Assembly (NCBI RefSeq): GCF_900169075.1
Contig: NZ_LT827015.1
Location: forward strand, 620,001 to 684,000
Direction of reading: 5' to 3'
Length of the DNA stretch: 64,000 nt
From: Chryseobacterium phocaeense
GTDB taxonomy: Bacteria; Bacteroidota; Bacteroidia; Flavobacteriales; Weeksellaceae
The notes under the pieces are model-generated. The model had not been told where the DNA came from. It searched no databases and saw only the letters and a program-made list of their open reading frames with translations. Positions within the stretch are counted from its first letter, which is position 1; each line of letters begins with the position of its first letter. Position numbers and translations under genes: made by a program. Below, piece after piece: positions 27,049-36,045 of this stretch.

Positions 27049-27816
27049 ATGACAAAATTAAATAAACAACTCAGTTTTATCTTTCTTTTTGCTGCTTCTT
27101 TTATGTCTTCTCAAGTCGGAATAGGATTAGCAAATCCTCATCCTTCTGCAGCCCTGGAATTGGCAGGTTCAAATAAAGGTTTGATTCTGCCTCATGCAGC
27201 ATTAGTTTCAAAAACAGATATTACAACAATACCGGATCCTGCGGCAGGACTAGTCATTTATAACACCAATAACAGTGAGGTATCCATACCCGATAATATA
27301 AAAGTGTATGCGGATATTCCGTATGTCTTCAACGGAACACAGTGGCAGGATATGATGGATGATGTAAAAATCAACACATTTATTACCTTGCCTGAAGTAT
27401 TTGCAAAAGGGAGGAAAACAACGACAGGTACGTCCTGTAGCAATCTTAACGGAGCTTCATTTGCATTAAATTCCAAAGATGCAAATATTGGAGATGACGG
27501 CTCTATTGTAGCGGATAAAACGGGATTTTACAAATTCACGATCAGTACAGGAATTACTGCTCAGGCGTTGCAGTACAATCCTGTTTTGGCTTATTTGGGT
27601 GGAACGGATTCTAATGATATCAGGTTTTCTTTTGCATTCAGAGGCGAACCGGCCAGCTATGCGAACCGAAATGTCTCCTATTCTTCGGTGGTTTTCCTTA
27701 ATGCAGGAGACACTTCAGGCTATTTTCAGTGGATTTTGGGAAACAACTATACTTGTGATCCGGGGACCAAAATCAACCAGCAGGAAGTTATCTGGCAATA
27801 TTTGGGAAATCTCTGA
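27049..27816 (+). CDS. Secreted QVGINTATP-type protein, paralogue 3
   Basis: 255 residues. The signal peptide ends before SQVGIGLANPHPSAALELAG. A linker TIPDPAAGLVIYNT precedes a beta-rich domain with GFYKFTISTGI. The Cys pair is again present (TSCSNL and YTCDPG), and the final QEVIWQYLG matches the ends of the other two (QSVIWEFIG, QQVIWIYMG). It is the last gene of the trio; the response-regulator gene converges on it 60 bp downstream. Confidence 0.65.
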   Translation: MTKLNKQLSFIFLFAASFMSSQVGIGLANPHPSAALELAGSNKGLILPHAALVSKTDITTIPDPAAGLVIYNTNNSEVSIPDNIKVYADIPYVFNGTQWQDMMDDVKINTFITLPEVFAKGRKTTTGTSCSNLNGASFALNSKDANIGDDGSIVADKTGFYKFTISTGITAQALQYNPVLAYLGGTDSNDIRFSFAFRGEPASYANRNVSYSSVVFLNAGDTSGYFQWILGNNYTCDPGTKINQQEVIWQYLGNL

Positions 27817-27876
27817 TGATTCCGTTTACATATTGATTTGATTTTAAAGAGCTTCATTCGTGAGGCTTTTTATTAT

Positions 27877-28500
27877 TTAATTTCTCCCCAAACTGTATTT
27901 TTCATAAAGTTTGATGAGCTCTGCAAGGTTTTGTACCTTCAGTTTTTCATAGATTCTTTTTTTGAAAGTGCTTATGGTGGACATTTTAAGATCCAGTTCA
28001 TTCGAGATTTCAAGATTTCCGTTGCCCAGTGCCAATAATTCAAAAATTTCCAATTCTCTTTTGGATAAATTTTCCAATGGCTTTATTTCCTTTCTGTTAT
28101 GGATAAGAAGATGAGCAAGCTCCTGAGAATAGTAAAATCCCTGCCTGAAAATCATAGTGACCGCTTCCACTACATTTTCGCTTAGCTGTTTGTTGAGATA
28201 ACCGTCTGCGCCTTCATGAATGTAGCGTAAAGCAGTTTTTTCATCACAGGCGGAGAACATCATGATTTTTAATTCAGGATCTATACTTTTCAGCTCTTTT
28301 ATCATATGGAGATAAATAGTTCCGGGCATATCGATGTCCAGCATTAATAGGTCGTAACGGGTTTCAGTAATTTTTTCTTTTACATTTTCATAGTTTTCAG
28401 TAAAGTCTATCTCCAGATCTTCATAGGCAGAATGCAGCAATAAAGAAGCTCCCATTCTTACCACATAATGATCGTCGGCAATAAGTATTTTTTTCTGCAT
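27877..28500 (-). CDS. NarL/FixJ-type response regulator
   Basis: 207 residues. Receiver domain residues 1-120: acidic pair in ILIADDH, phospho-acceptor Asp in LLMLDIDMPG, Lys in GYLNKQ. LuxR-type helix-turn-helix from about residue 145: LSKRELEIFELLALG then TISTFKKRIYEKLKVQN. Its ATG overlaps the histidine kinase stop (TAATG), so the pair is translationally coupled. LuxR-type regulators bind inverted repeats. The TTGTAG-N8-CTACAG elements in front of both flanking secreted-protein groups are the obvious candidates (inference). Confidence 0.92.
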   Translation of the reverse strand: MQKKILIADDHYVVRMGASLLLHSAYEDLEIDFTENYENVKEKITETRYDLLMLDIDMPGTIYLHMIKELKSIDPELKIMMFSACDEKTALRYIHEGADGYLNKQLSENVVEAVTMIFRQGFYYSQELAHLLIHNRKEIKPLENLSKRELEIFELLALGNGNLEISNELDLKMSTISTFKKRIYEKLKVQNLAELIKLYEKYSLGRN

Positions 28501-31487
28501 TACCTCTGGTTTTGTATGATTATTTCTACTTGGGTTCCTGCGGGAATTTGATGGGTAAACATTATTTTACCCTCTGATTTTTTCAGAAGCTGGATCACAA
28601 GATGAAGCCCGAGTCCATGATTTTTAAATGAAGAAGGTTTTTTTTCAATATCATTCATCAGGTTATTGTAATAGTCCAGCAGCGTATCACTCATTCCTTG
28701 TCCGGAATCTGAAATGTTGAAGATTATACAATTATGTTCCTCTCTGGCATCCAGGATAATATTTCCTCCTGAAGTGTTTTTTACCGCATTATCCAGTAAA
28801 TTATGAATAATAGCCGCCAAAATACTTTCATTAAAGTGCAGTTTAATATTTTTCGATGAATTATTAATGATTGTGGTGCCTTTTTGAAAGGCAATTTCCT
28901 CAAACAATTTCCGTTTTGTTTCCAAAATATCAAAAGCAGAGTAAATATTTTTCTGATATTTTACACTTTCATTATTGAATAATTCCGTATAGTTTTTAAG
29001 ATTTAAAGTAAATTTATAAAGCTCTTCCGAAGATTTGTAAATGGTATCAAAGTACTGCTTCTGCAGTTTTGGATTATCAGTTTCGGATAATTTCTGAGAC
29101 ATCGCTGAAAGGTACTTGATCGGTGTCGTAATATCATGATTGATGGTCTCAATAAGATTTTTCTGATATTCAGTTTCATTTTTAAGCTGATGCTGGGTAG
29201 TTTTCAGCTCATCATTTTTCTGATGTACAATTTTCTTTAACTGATTGTTTTTAACGGTTAAAATTCTCGTCCTTAAAAGAATGATAAACAGGATCAAACC
29301 TAAAAATAAAACAGAAATGAGAACCCTGAACCAAATGGTCTGATAAAAAAGCGCCGGAACATGGATGGAAATTTTTTTGTAAGCAAATTTTCCTTCCGGT
29401 GAAATTAAAATCCGGATTTTTAAAGTATAATTTCCCGGAGAAAGATTGTTTAATGTAAATTCTTTACCTTTCAGTTTCTGCCATTTTTCAGGCTGGTCAC
29501 CTTGCTGAAGACTGGTTTCGATGTAAAGATTATCATTGTTGGAATAATAAGGGATATCGATGTAAACAGAAGCCAGATTAAAACCGTTTTCAAGATTCAA
29601 AATGTCTTTAAAATAAACAAGATCACCTTTTGATCTCGCTCTTTCTATATAAATATTCTCAGCTTTTGGGTAATAGGAGGGAACTTTAAGGGGATCGAAA
29701 AATACATATCCGTCCATGGAAGGAACTACAAAATCGCCATTATCCATCTTTGTAAAAGAATTGACCGCACCATTGAATTCATTGATATTGAAACCGTCTT
29801 CTTTGGTGTACCGGTAGTAAATAACCTTTGTTTTATTGTTTTTTGCGTACTCAAGAAGTGTATTTTCCGGAATTTTAAATAAGCCGTTATTACTTGAGAT
29901 CCACAGATATCCTCTGGAATCTTTTACCAGATTATTGGGATAAGACAGATAACCTCCTTCATCGAAAGGCATTTGGATAAATTTGTTGTTTTTAAAAAGA
30001 TACAGACCTTTTCCTCTGGTTAGAATCCAGATATTTCCGTCTTTTGTTATAATTGTACTCTTTAAGGAAAGATTGGGTATATTTATTTTTTTTATTGTTT
30101 TTTCGGATAATGAGATGACATGCATTTTATTATCACAACCCACTAAAAATTCATCTCTGTTGACCGGAATAACAGTGCTTACTTCCGATTTGAAAGTAAA
30201 ATCCCCAAGAAGATTCTGTAAACTGCCGTTTGAGTAAATTTTTAGATAAAATTGTGTTGCGTCTCTTGCTTTTAACAGATAAAAATCTTTTTCTTTGAAG
30301 ATAGCAGTAGCTTTATTATTTTTGCCAATATCTACCGAGTCGTATTTCTCATAATTGTATTTTAAAAGTCTTCTGTAAATTTTTCCGTTTTTAGGATAGA
30401 GAATATTATTGCTTTCATCATAAACAAGGCACCATTCATCTACCGTATTAAAATGATAATCTTTGATCAAAGAATTTTTGTCGTAAACCCTTCCCTGAAA
30501 GTTGATGATTTTATCCTTTCCAAAAGGAAGTACGGAATATTGCACCCGGTTTTCCAACCTGTGATCTGCTTTCGGAGTAGAAAATGATGGTATTTTAATG
30601 ATATTCAGTCCCTTATTTAATGTTCCTACATACATTGTATTATTTTCCTTGTCATACAACAAGCTGTAAATCATGGAAATATCAATATCATTGTTTTTCA
30701 GTTCGAGAATAGGAGTAGTTTTCAAATTTCCATTGTCAAGCTCAGAGAAATAAATTTTTCCTTTATTAATAATAAAGTTCTGCTGATTCATATCCTGCCA
30801 GAAAATCTTACTTGACGTATCACGATACAACGGATTATCATCATGAAATACAGAAATATTCTCTTCAGAAAACTTTAAAATTCTTTTATTTTTAACATCT
30901 CTCAAAAAAAGCAAGTCACCAAAACGGAAAAAATTTTTCTGGTCTTCCTGTTTAAATTTAATGGGAATTTTTTTTTCTTCTCCTGAATTTTTCCTGTAAA
31001 TAATACTTTTGCTGTCAAAGAAATAAGTTCCTTTCTGAAATTTTATAAATCCGGATTCTACAGTGTTTGCGGAATTATTTTTAATAAAACTGATGTATTC
31101 CTGATTGTTGAAAACAATTCTTTCCGCTACATCCTTTAATAGGGGAGATTTCCTATCTGTCACCGTAATTTTTCTATCCCTTATAATAAGATATTGAAAC
31201 TGTCCGGAATTGGGTAATAAAATATGATCTGATTGTACATTTCCCAAAAAATTTGCGAAACTGAAATTGGTGAGCTTAAGATTGTTATAATTGATAAAGG
31301 CTTGCCCGTCGTACCTTAAAATTCCGCCATCTGTACAGATCCAGATAAAACCATATTTGTCTTTTACAATATCTTTTATGCTGTTTTGAGGCATGCCGTT
31401 ATCCGTATTGTACCATATGGAAGAATACTGCTGACCGAAAACCGTAAAAATGAGTAATAGAGAGAGTAGAAGTAGAAATTTCCTCAT
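28500..31487 (-). CDS. Two-component sensor kinase with propeller and Y_Y_Y domains
   Basis: 995 residues. A signal or anchor segment at the N-terminus is followed by a periplasmic region of about 600 residues made of two-component-propeller repeats (SSIWYNTDNGMPQNSI, DKYGFIWICTDGGILRYDG, DSRGYLWISSNNGLF) and a Y_Y_Y-like domain. One transmembrane helix sits near residue 720 (FRVLISVLFLGLILFIILL). The cytoplasmic part has a coiled coil, a His box INHDITTPIKYLSAMSQ and an ATPase domain with LDNAVKNTSGG and DSGQGMS. It lacks the fused receiver and AraC domains of classic hybrid systems and signals to the coupled NarL-type protein. The location between secreted paralogue genes suggests it controls them. 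Confidence 0.9.
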   Translation of the reverse strand: MRKFLLLLSLLLIFTVFGQQYSSIWYNTDNGMPQNSIKDIVKDKYGFIWICTDGGILRYDGQAFINYNNLKLTNFSFANFLGNVQSDHILLPNSGQFQYLIIRDRKITVTDRKSPLLKDVAERIVFNNQEYISFIKNNSANTVESGFIKFQKGTYFFDSKSIIYRKNSGEEKKIPIKFKQEDQKNFFRFGDLLFLRDVKNKRILKFSEENISVFHDDNPLYRDTSSKIFWQDMNQQNFIINKGKIYFSELDNGNLKTTPILELKNNDIDISMIYSLLYDKENNTMYVGTLNKGLNIIKIPSFSTPKADHRLENRVQYSVLPFGKDKIINFQGRVYDKNSLIKDYHFNTVDEWCLVYDESNNILYPKNGKIYRRLLKYNYEKYDSVDIGKNNKATAIFKEKDFYLLKARDATQFYLKIYSNGSLQNLLGDFTFKSEVSTVIPVNRDEFLVGCDNKMHVISLSEKTIKKINIPNLSLKSTIITKDGNIWILTRGKGLYLFKNNKFIQMPFDEGGYLSYPNNLVKDSRGYLWISSNNGLFKIPENTLLEYAKNNKTKVIYYRYTKEDGFNINEFNGAVNSFTKMDNGDFVVPSMDGYVFFDPLKVPSYYPKAENIYIERARSKGDLVYFKDILNLENGFNLASVYIDIPYYSNNDNLYIETSLQQGDQPEKWQKLKGKEFTLNNLSPGNYTLKIRILISPEGKFAYKKISIHVPALFYQTIWFRVLISVLFLGLILFIILLRTRILTVKNNQLKKIVHQKNDELKTTQHQLKNETEYQKNLIETINHDITTPIKYLSAMSQKLSETDNPKLQKQYFDTIYKSSEELYKFTLNLKNYTELFNNESVKYQKNIYSAFDILETKRKLFEEIAFQKGTTIINNSSKNIKLHFNESILAAIIHNLLDNAVKNTSGGNIILDAREEHNCIIFNISDSGQGMSDTLLDYYNNLMNDIEKKPSSFKNHGLGLHLVIQLLKKSEGKIMFTHQIPAGTQVEIIIQNQR

Positions 31488-31510
31488 TTATTGGCGATAT
31501 ATTCAGATTG

Positions 31511-31518
31511 CAAAGGTA
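31511..31518 (-). promoter_or_regulatory. -7 box of the sensor kinase operon
   Basis: The minus strand reads TACCTTTG, a TAnnTTTG match 23 bp before the kinase ATG. The shared TTGTAG-N8-CTACAG element lies 30-55 bp further upstream, between the kinase and the divergent secreted-protein gene. Confidence 0.6.
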
Positions 31519-31547
31519 CAATGAACATTTAACATAATTTTTAGTTG

Positions 31548-31588
31548 TTGTAGAATTCTTTCTACAGCCGGTAGTTTTTTCTCTATAG
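31548..31588 (+). promoter_or_regulatory. Candidate response-regulator site, copy 2
   Basis: TTGTAG (31548-31553), 8 nt, CTACAG (31562-31567) and CTATAG at 31583-31588, again 21 bp after the second half-site. Spacing and order are the same as at 25247-25287. It lies in the divergent gap between the sensor kinase and the fourth secreted paralogue, so it could act on both. Confidence 0.6.
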
Positions 31589-31716
31589 AAAAAATTTAAC
31601 CGAAGTTTTTTTTGCGATTAAATTTACAACATTGAATGTGATTAAATTAAAATTTTTAATTAATAAAATAAAAAGAATTAAAAAAATAAAGTACAGCAAC
31701 GCAAAGATCAACAACC

Positions 31717-32430
31717 ATGAAAAACAAATTACTTTTACTTTTTCCACTCGCCGTTTTCGGAATGTCCTCTGCGCAGGTAGGTGTGGGAAATCCAAATCCA
31801 TCCGTACATCTTGATGCAAGAGCAGCAACGGGAAATTCTGCCATAGCTTTCGGAAATACCAACCAAACAGCAGCTGCCGCCGGAGCCGGAGCTATGAAGT
31901 ATGATAATACAACAAAGCAGATGTTTTACAGTGACGGTACATCCTGGGTATCTATGGCTGCAAACGAAACTACAACGTCTTTTATTCCCCGAGTGGTTGC
32001 TTCCGGAAGAGCAGCCGGAACACAAACTGCAGTAGCAAATAATGTGTATAATAAATGGGGTTTTTCACAGGTTTATACCAATGACGGCAGCTGGAATCCT
32101 TCCACAAGTACCTATACTGTGGCAGCAGGAAAAGATGGGTTTTATCAATTTTCACTGGCTGCCGGTATTACCAGTAATAAGGGAGCCAATGCTTCAAGCT
32201 GGCTAATAAACATTAATAATGGAGCACAGTTTTGGACCCTCACTTCTACTAGTAATGTTCAGGCAGCAGCTCCCTCATATCGGGGAGGCTCGGTAACCGT
32301 ATTTTTAAATGCCGGTGCTGCCATTACCTTTGGTTCAAAACATTGCACAGGATGTAATTCGGGAGCTGAAGAATCTTACACTATTGAACAAGGTGCAACT
32401 TTTACCATTACAAGTTTAGGTTCAAATTAA
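31717..32430 (+). CDS. Secreted QVGVGNPNP-type protein, paralogue 4
   Basis: 237 residues. The signal peptide ends at SSAQ and the mature start is VGVGNPNPSVHLDARAATG. A linker with MKYDNTTKQMFYSDGTSW precedes a beta-rich domain (GFYQFSLAAGITSN, GGSVTVFLNAGAAITFG). A Cys pair CTGC lies near the end. The layout matches the trio at 25508-27816 but the gene lies on the other side of the two-component system and is divergent from it. A terminator follows at 32571-32604. Confidence 0.6.
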   Translation: MKNKLLLLFPLAVFGMSSAQVGVGNPNPSVHLDARAATGNSAIAFGNTNQTAAAAGAGAMKYDNTTKQMFYSDGTSWVSMAANETTTSFIPRVVASGRAAGTQTAVANNVYNKWGFSQVYTNDGSWNPSTSTYTVAAGKDGFYQFSLAAGITSNKGANASSWLININNGAQFWTLTSTSNVQAAAPSYRGGSVTVFLNAGAAITFGSKHCTGCNSGAEESYTIEQGATFTITSLGSN

Positions 32431-32570
32431 TAAAAATATAATGAAATTTCCCCTCGTTTTTCATTATCATTAAAAATACAAATGTCTATATAAAAGTTAT
32501 TTAGGAGCCCGGCATTCCCGCGTGTTTAAATAATTCAATAATTTAGCCGGGCAAAACTGGAATTTTAGGA

Positions 32571-32604
32571 GTCAGATAACGATAACGTTATTTGACTTTT
32601 TTTT
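32571..32604 (+). terminator. Terminator downstream of paralogue 4
   Basis: GTCAGATAAC (32571-32580), loop GATAAC, GTTATTTGAC (32587-32596) with one G-T pair, then T8. Confidence 0.7.
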
Positions 32605-32780
32605 ACATTCTATAATAGGAGGGTTGATTTGTTCGACGAAAAAGCAGCTACTGTAAAAGATAATTGCTGATAAACTTGATGAAGAAGATTATAGGAGGTT
32701 AAAAGACTTACTGTCAGTATAACAGTGGATTAAGAAATAAAAAAACCGACATCGAAGTGGATCTTCAAATGTCGGCCTTG
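32605..32780. other. Intergenic stretch before tRNA-Leu
   Basis: Holds a short plus-strand coding-like end, KLDEEDYRRLKDLLSV and stop (about 32667-32720), without an intact start, possibly the tail of a lost gene. A CCGACAT...ATGTCGG inverted repeat (about 32748-32776) lies right after the tRNA 3' end and may terminate it. Confidence 0.35.
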
Positions 32781-32860
32781 TACCCGGAGCCGGGCTCGAA
32801 CCGGCACGGTTTCCCACTGGTGTTTGAGACCAGCGCGTCTACCAATTCCGCCATCCGGGC
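32781..32860 (-). tRNA. tRNA-Leu (anticodon CAA)
   Basis: The minus strand folds as a class II tRNA: acceptor GCCCGGA with TCCGGGT, a D arm with GGTAGAC, anticodon stem CTGGT/ACCAG with loop CTCAAAC (anticodon CAA), a long variable arm and T arm GCCGG-TTCGAGC-CCGGC. CCA is not encoded, as usual in this phylum. Confidence 0.95.
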
Positions 32861-32927
32861 ATGTGTTAAATTGGTGTGCAAATATAGAAACTTTTTTTAG
32901 TATTCAAAAGCTTTTTGGAGGAAAATT

Positions 32928-33695
32928 TTAAAATTCTATTTCCAGTCCGTCGTAGGCCAGATGCATTCCTTCCGGAAGCTCCTTATCTTCAATATCATGC
33001 AGCCCCAGATGATGACTGATGTGGGTAAGAAATAATTTTTTGGGCTGAAGTTCTTTAAACAGGGCAATCACATCGGCCAGTACAAAATGGGCAGGATGCG
33101 GATCGAATTTCCTGATGCAGTTTAAGATCAGCACGTCCAGATTCTTCAGTTTTTCCTTTTCGGTGTCTGAAATAAAATTCGCATCGGTGATGTATGCAAG
33201 ATTTTTAAACTTGTACCCGAAGACGGTGATTTTATAGTGAATCACCTCAATGGGTATAATTTCCGTATCCAGAACATGGAAAGGTTTGTTTTCAATTTCA
33301 TGAAGTTCAAAAGCCGGAGCGCCCGGATATCTGACATCCGTGAAAGCATAGGGGAAACGTTTTTTGATTTCATGACCAACTCTTTCGTAACAGTAAATCG
33401 GCATATCTTTTCCGCTCTTAAAAATGAGGGGTCGCATATCATCCAATCCGATCACGTGGTCGTTGTGTTCGTGCGTCAGGAGGGCGATATCTACATTATT
33501 TTCGTGATTAAGAAGCATCTGCTGCCTGAAGTCCGGTCCGCAATCAATCAGTATTTTCCTGCTTTCCTCTGTCGTAATCATTACGGAGGACCGGAAACGT
33601 GTGTCTTTGGGATTTTCGGAGGTACATACCTCGCAGGTACAGCCTATAACGGGTACACCCTGGGAAGTCCCGGTTCCTAAAAATTTCAACTTCAT
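32928..33695 (-). CDS. MBL-fold metallohydrolase (PhnP-like)
   Basis: 255 residues of metallo-beta-lactamase fold with LTHEHNDHVIGLDD (HxHxDH), a preceding DCGPDFRQQML, and late His motifs in LTHISHHLGLHD. The N-terminal FLGTGTSQGVPVIGC followed by two Cys pairs resembles the PhnP branch of cyclic phosphodiesterases, which bind a structural zinc. It is cytosolic. It is divergent from the gene at 33750 with 54 bp between starts. The substrate is not determined. Confidence 0.85.
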   Translation of the reverse strand: MKLKFLGTGTSQGVPVIGCTCEVCTSENPKDTRFRSSVMITTEESRKILIDCGPDFRQQMLLNHENNVDIALLTHEHNDHVIGLDDMRPLIFKSGKDMPIYCYERVGHEIKKRFPYAFTDVRYPGAPAFELHEIENKPFHVLDTEIIPIEVIHYKITVFGYKFKNLAYITDANFISDTEKEKLKNLDVLILNCIRKFDPHPAHFVLADVIALFKELQPKKLFLTHISHHLGLHDIEDKELPEGMHLAYDGLEIEF

Positions 33696-33713
33696 TTTCT
33701 TTTGAGGTTGGTT

Positions 33714-33721
33714 TAATTTTG
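33714..33721 (+). promoter_or_regulatory. -7 box upstream of the 475-residue conserved protein
   Basis: TAATTTTG matches TAnnTTTG, 28 bp before the ATG at 33750. Confidence 0.45.
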
Positions 33722-33749
33722 GTAAATTTACGAAAAATTTTACGTCCTA

Positions 33750-35177
33750 ATGTATCAGAAACTAACTCCTAAACAAAAAGCATTAACAATTAATCTAGAT
33801 CCTACTATTTATGGTACTTTCGCAGAAATTGGAGCAGGGCAGGAGACTGTTCGTCACTTTTTTAGAGCAGGGGGAGCTTCCGGTACAATTGCTAAGGCGA
33901 TGTCTGCTTACGACAAAGATTTTAGTGATGCCATTTATGGAAAAGAGGTCAAAAACAGGTATGTTACCCAAAACAGGCTTCGGAAAATGCTCCGGTATGA
34001 GGTAGCATTGATCGAAGAAAGGATTTCAAGGGAAAATAATCCGAACAGAAAATTTTTCTCTTACGCGAATACGGTAACAACCATTAATTTCGACAAAACA
34101 CTCAAAGGCCACGGCTGGGTGGGAATCCGCTTCCAGACCAAAGAAAATGAAGATTACAATGAGGTGGTGATCCACGTGAAATTCAAAGAAAATGACGCCA
34201 CTTTACAGCAGGAAACTTTAGGAAATCTTGGAGTAAACCTGATCTTCGGAGCCTTCCACTACTACGACAATCCCAGAACTTTAATCGAATCTTTATACGA
34301 CGATATTGCAAAAGACGGTCTTGAAATTGACATGATCGATTTCAGCGGGCCAGCTTTTGACTATGTCGACAACAGGTTAATGTCACTGCAGCTGGTAAAG
34401 CATGGAATGACCGATGCGGTAATTTTCAACTCCCAGGGCAGCAATATGCTTCCTGCAGACGTTTTGTACAAGAAAAATATTTTTGCGGTAAGAGGAAGTT
34501 TCAGGCCTGTAACGAAGGTGAATATCGACATGCTTAAAAACGGCCTCGAGATGTTCCAGAAAGACGCTACCTGTACACATGAGGAAACAGAAGTTCTGAT
34601 CGAGATCACCATTTCCAATCTTAGGGCAGACGGAGATATCGATGAAAGGGATTTTATGGACCGGGTAGATATTCTTGGAAAACTGGGTTATACCGTTATT
34701 ATTTCCAACTTCTCTGAATACTACAGGCTGATTGATTATTTTGCATCCTATACAACCGGAGATATCGGGGTAGCGATGGGCGTGAATAATCTTCTGATGG
34801 TTTTTGATGAAAAGTACTACAAAGATCTTTCGGGAGGAATTCTGGAAGCATTCGGGAAGTTTTTCAGAAACGGAATGAGGGTATACCTTTATCCATACAA
34901 AGATCCTGAAACCCACGAATTACTGGATTCTGAAAATCTTAAAGTAGAAGAAAATTTAAAAGAGCTTTATAAATATTTCAAGCATAACAACCGTATTGTG
35001 GATATTACCAACCATAATCCGGAGTTTTTGGAAATTTATTCCAGAGAAATCCTGAGAAAAATTGCATGTTGCATCAAAGGCTGGGAAAACCAGGTTCCTG
35101 AAGGCGTGGCAGAAATGATAAAAGAACGTGGAATGTTTGGGTATAAAGACGAGCTTTCCCTCAAACAATTCTCTTAA
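33750..35177 (+). CDS. Conserved Bacteroidota protein of unknown function
   Basis: 475 residues, soluble, no signal peptide. The N-terminus (TIYGTFAEIGAGQETVRHFF) and the AGGASGTIAKAMSAYDK segment are very strongly conserved features that I recognise from flavobacterial genomes, where this protein carries varied and unreliable annotations, including nicotinate-related names. The second half has alternating helix and strand (NIDMLKNGLEMFQ, EVLIEITISNLRADG). I cannot name a reaction. The GAF-domain gene starts 13 bp later, so the two are probably cotranscribed, and a link to stress or redox metabolism is only a guess. Confidence 0.75.
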   Translation: MYQKLTPKQKALTINLDPTIYGTFAEIGAGQETVRHFFRAGGASGTIAKAMSAYDKDFSDAIYGKEVKNRYVTQNRLRKMLRYEVALIEERISRENNPNRKFFSYANTVTTINFDKTLKGHGWVGIRFQTKENEDYNEVVIHVKFKENDATLQQETLGNLGVNLIFGAFHYYDNPRTLIESLYDDIAKDGLEIDMIDFSGPAFDYVDNRLMSLQLVKHGMTDAVIFNSQGSNMLPADVLYKKNIFAVRGSFRPVTKVNIDMLKNGLEMFQKDATCTHEETEVLIEITISNLRADGDIDERDFMDRVDILGKLGYTVIISNFSEYYRLIDYFASYTTGDIGVAMGVNNLLMVFDEKYYKDLSGGILEAFGKFFRNGMRVYLYPYKDPETHELLDSENLKVEENLKELYKYFKHNNRIVDITNHNPEFLEIYSREILRKIACCIKGWENQVPEGVAEMIKERGMFGYKDELSLKQFS

Positions 35178-35190
35178 AAATTAAAATACA

Positions 35191-35640
35191 ATGTCAGAAT
35201 TAAAGAAAAGACTTTCTTCCATTCTTGAAAGTCCGAAACATAATACAGAAGAGAAACTTGAAAAGGTGTGCCACCTGCTTGATCAGGAAATTTCCTATTT
35301 CAACTGGACCGGATTTTACTTTAAAAACGGTGATAAGGATGAATTGAAATTGGGTCCTTATGTGGGAGCGCCTACTGATCATACCATTATTCCTTACGGG
35401 AAAGGGATCTGCGGACAGGTTGCGGTCTCCAACGAAACCTTTGTGGTGCCTGATGTTCATGAGGAAAGCAATTATTTAAGCTGTTCCATTGATACGAAAG
35501 CGGAAATTGTGGTTCCTATCTTCAAAGACGGCAAAAATATCGGCCAGATTGATATTGATTCCCACACCATTGATCCGTTTACAGATGCAGACCGTGAACT
35601 TCTGGAGTGGCTTTGTAAAGAAGTTTCCAAAATTTTATAA
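35191..35640 (+). CDS. GAF-domain protein, free methionine-(R)-sulfoxide reductase-like
   Basis: 149 residues matching the small GAF-domain fRMsr family (E. coli YebR/MsrC): FNWTGFYF, LGPYVGAPTDHTIIPYGKGICGQVA, VVPDVHEE, LSCSIDTKAEIVVPI, IDIDSHTIDPFTDAD. These enzymes reduce free Met-R-sulfoxide using three cysteines. Here the two later ones (GICGQ and LSCSI, the latter aligned with the catalytic Cys) are present. The first, normally VACTRI, is replaced by VGAPTDHT. Activity with one resolving Cys fewer is plausible but not certain. It is probably cotranscribed with the conserved gene 13 bp upstream. Confidence 0.82.
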   Translation: MSELKKRLSSILESPKHNTEEKLEKVCHLLDQEISYFNWTGFYFKNGDKDELKLGPYVGAPTDHTIIPYGKGICGQVAVSNETFVVPDVHEESNYLSCSIDTKAEIVVPIFKDGKNIGQIDIDSHTIDPFTDADRELLEWLCKEVSKIL

Positions 35641-35865
35641 TTGAACTTTCAATTTGAAATATAAATGTGAGCTCTGATGTAAAATCGGGGCTTTTTTGTA
35701 TTTAAACTGGTGGCTGTTTTTTCAAGAAATATTTATTAAGAGAGCAGGAGAGAGCCTTTTCCAATGATTTTTGGACATCATGAAAATTTTGATTTTCAAA
35801 AAAGCTTAAGTGAACTTCTAATACAGTATAAATTTAAACTAAAAAACTAAAGTGTTTAAAAACTT

Positions 35866-36045
35866 TTGTGGTTAATTTTTATCCCACAGATGACACAGAT
35901 TTTCACAGATGATCGCGCAAATTCTTCCAATATAAAAATCTTTGATTTTTCTGAGACTTATGTGAACTTCTTATGTACTTCATTTTTTAAACTTCAAAAA
36001 ACTAAAGTGTTTTTAAATCTTTTGCTCCTTTTGTGGTTAAAAAAT
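35866..36045. repeat. Dispersed intergenic repeat, copy 1
   Basis: Contains CACAGATTTTCACAGAT (35894-35910) and flanks such as TTTTGTGGTTAA and TCTTTGATTTTT. The reverse complement matches 40495-40685 over most of its length with small gaps. No gene is present in this gap; 35641-35865 shows similar AT-rich repeat-like DNA. Confidence 0.7.
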
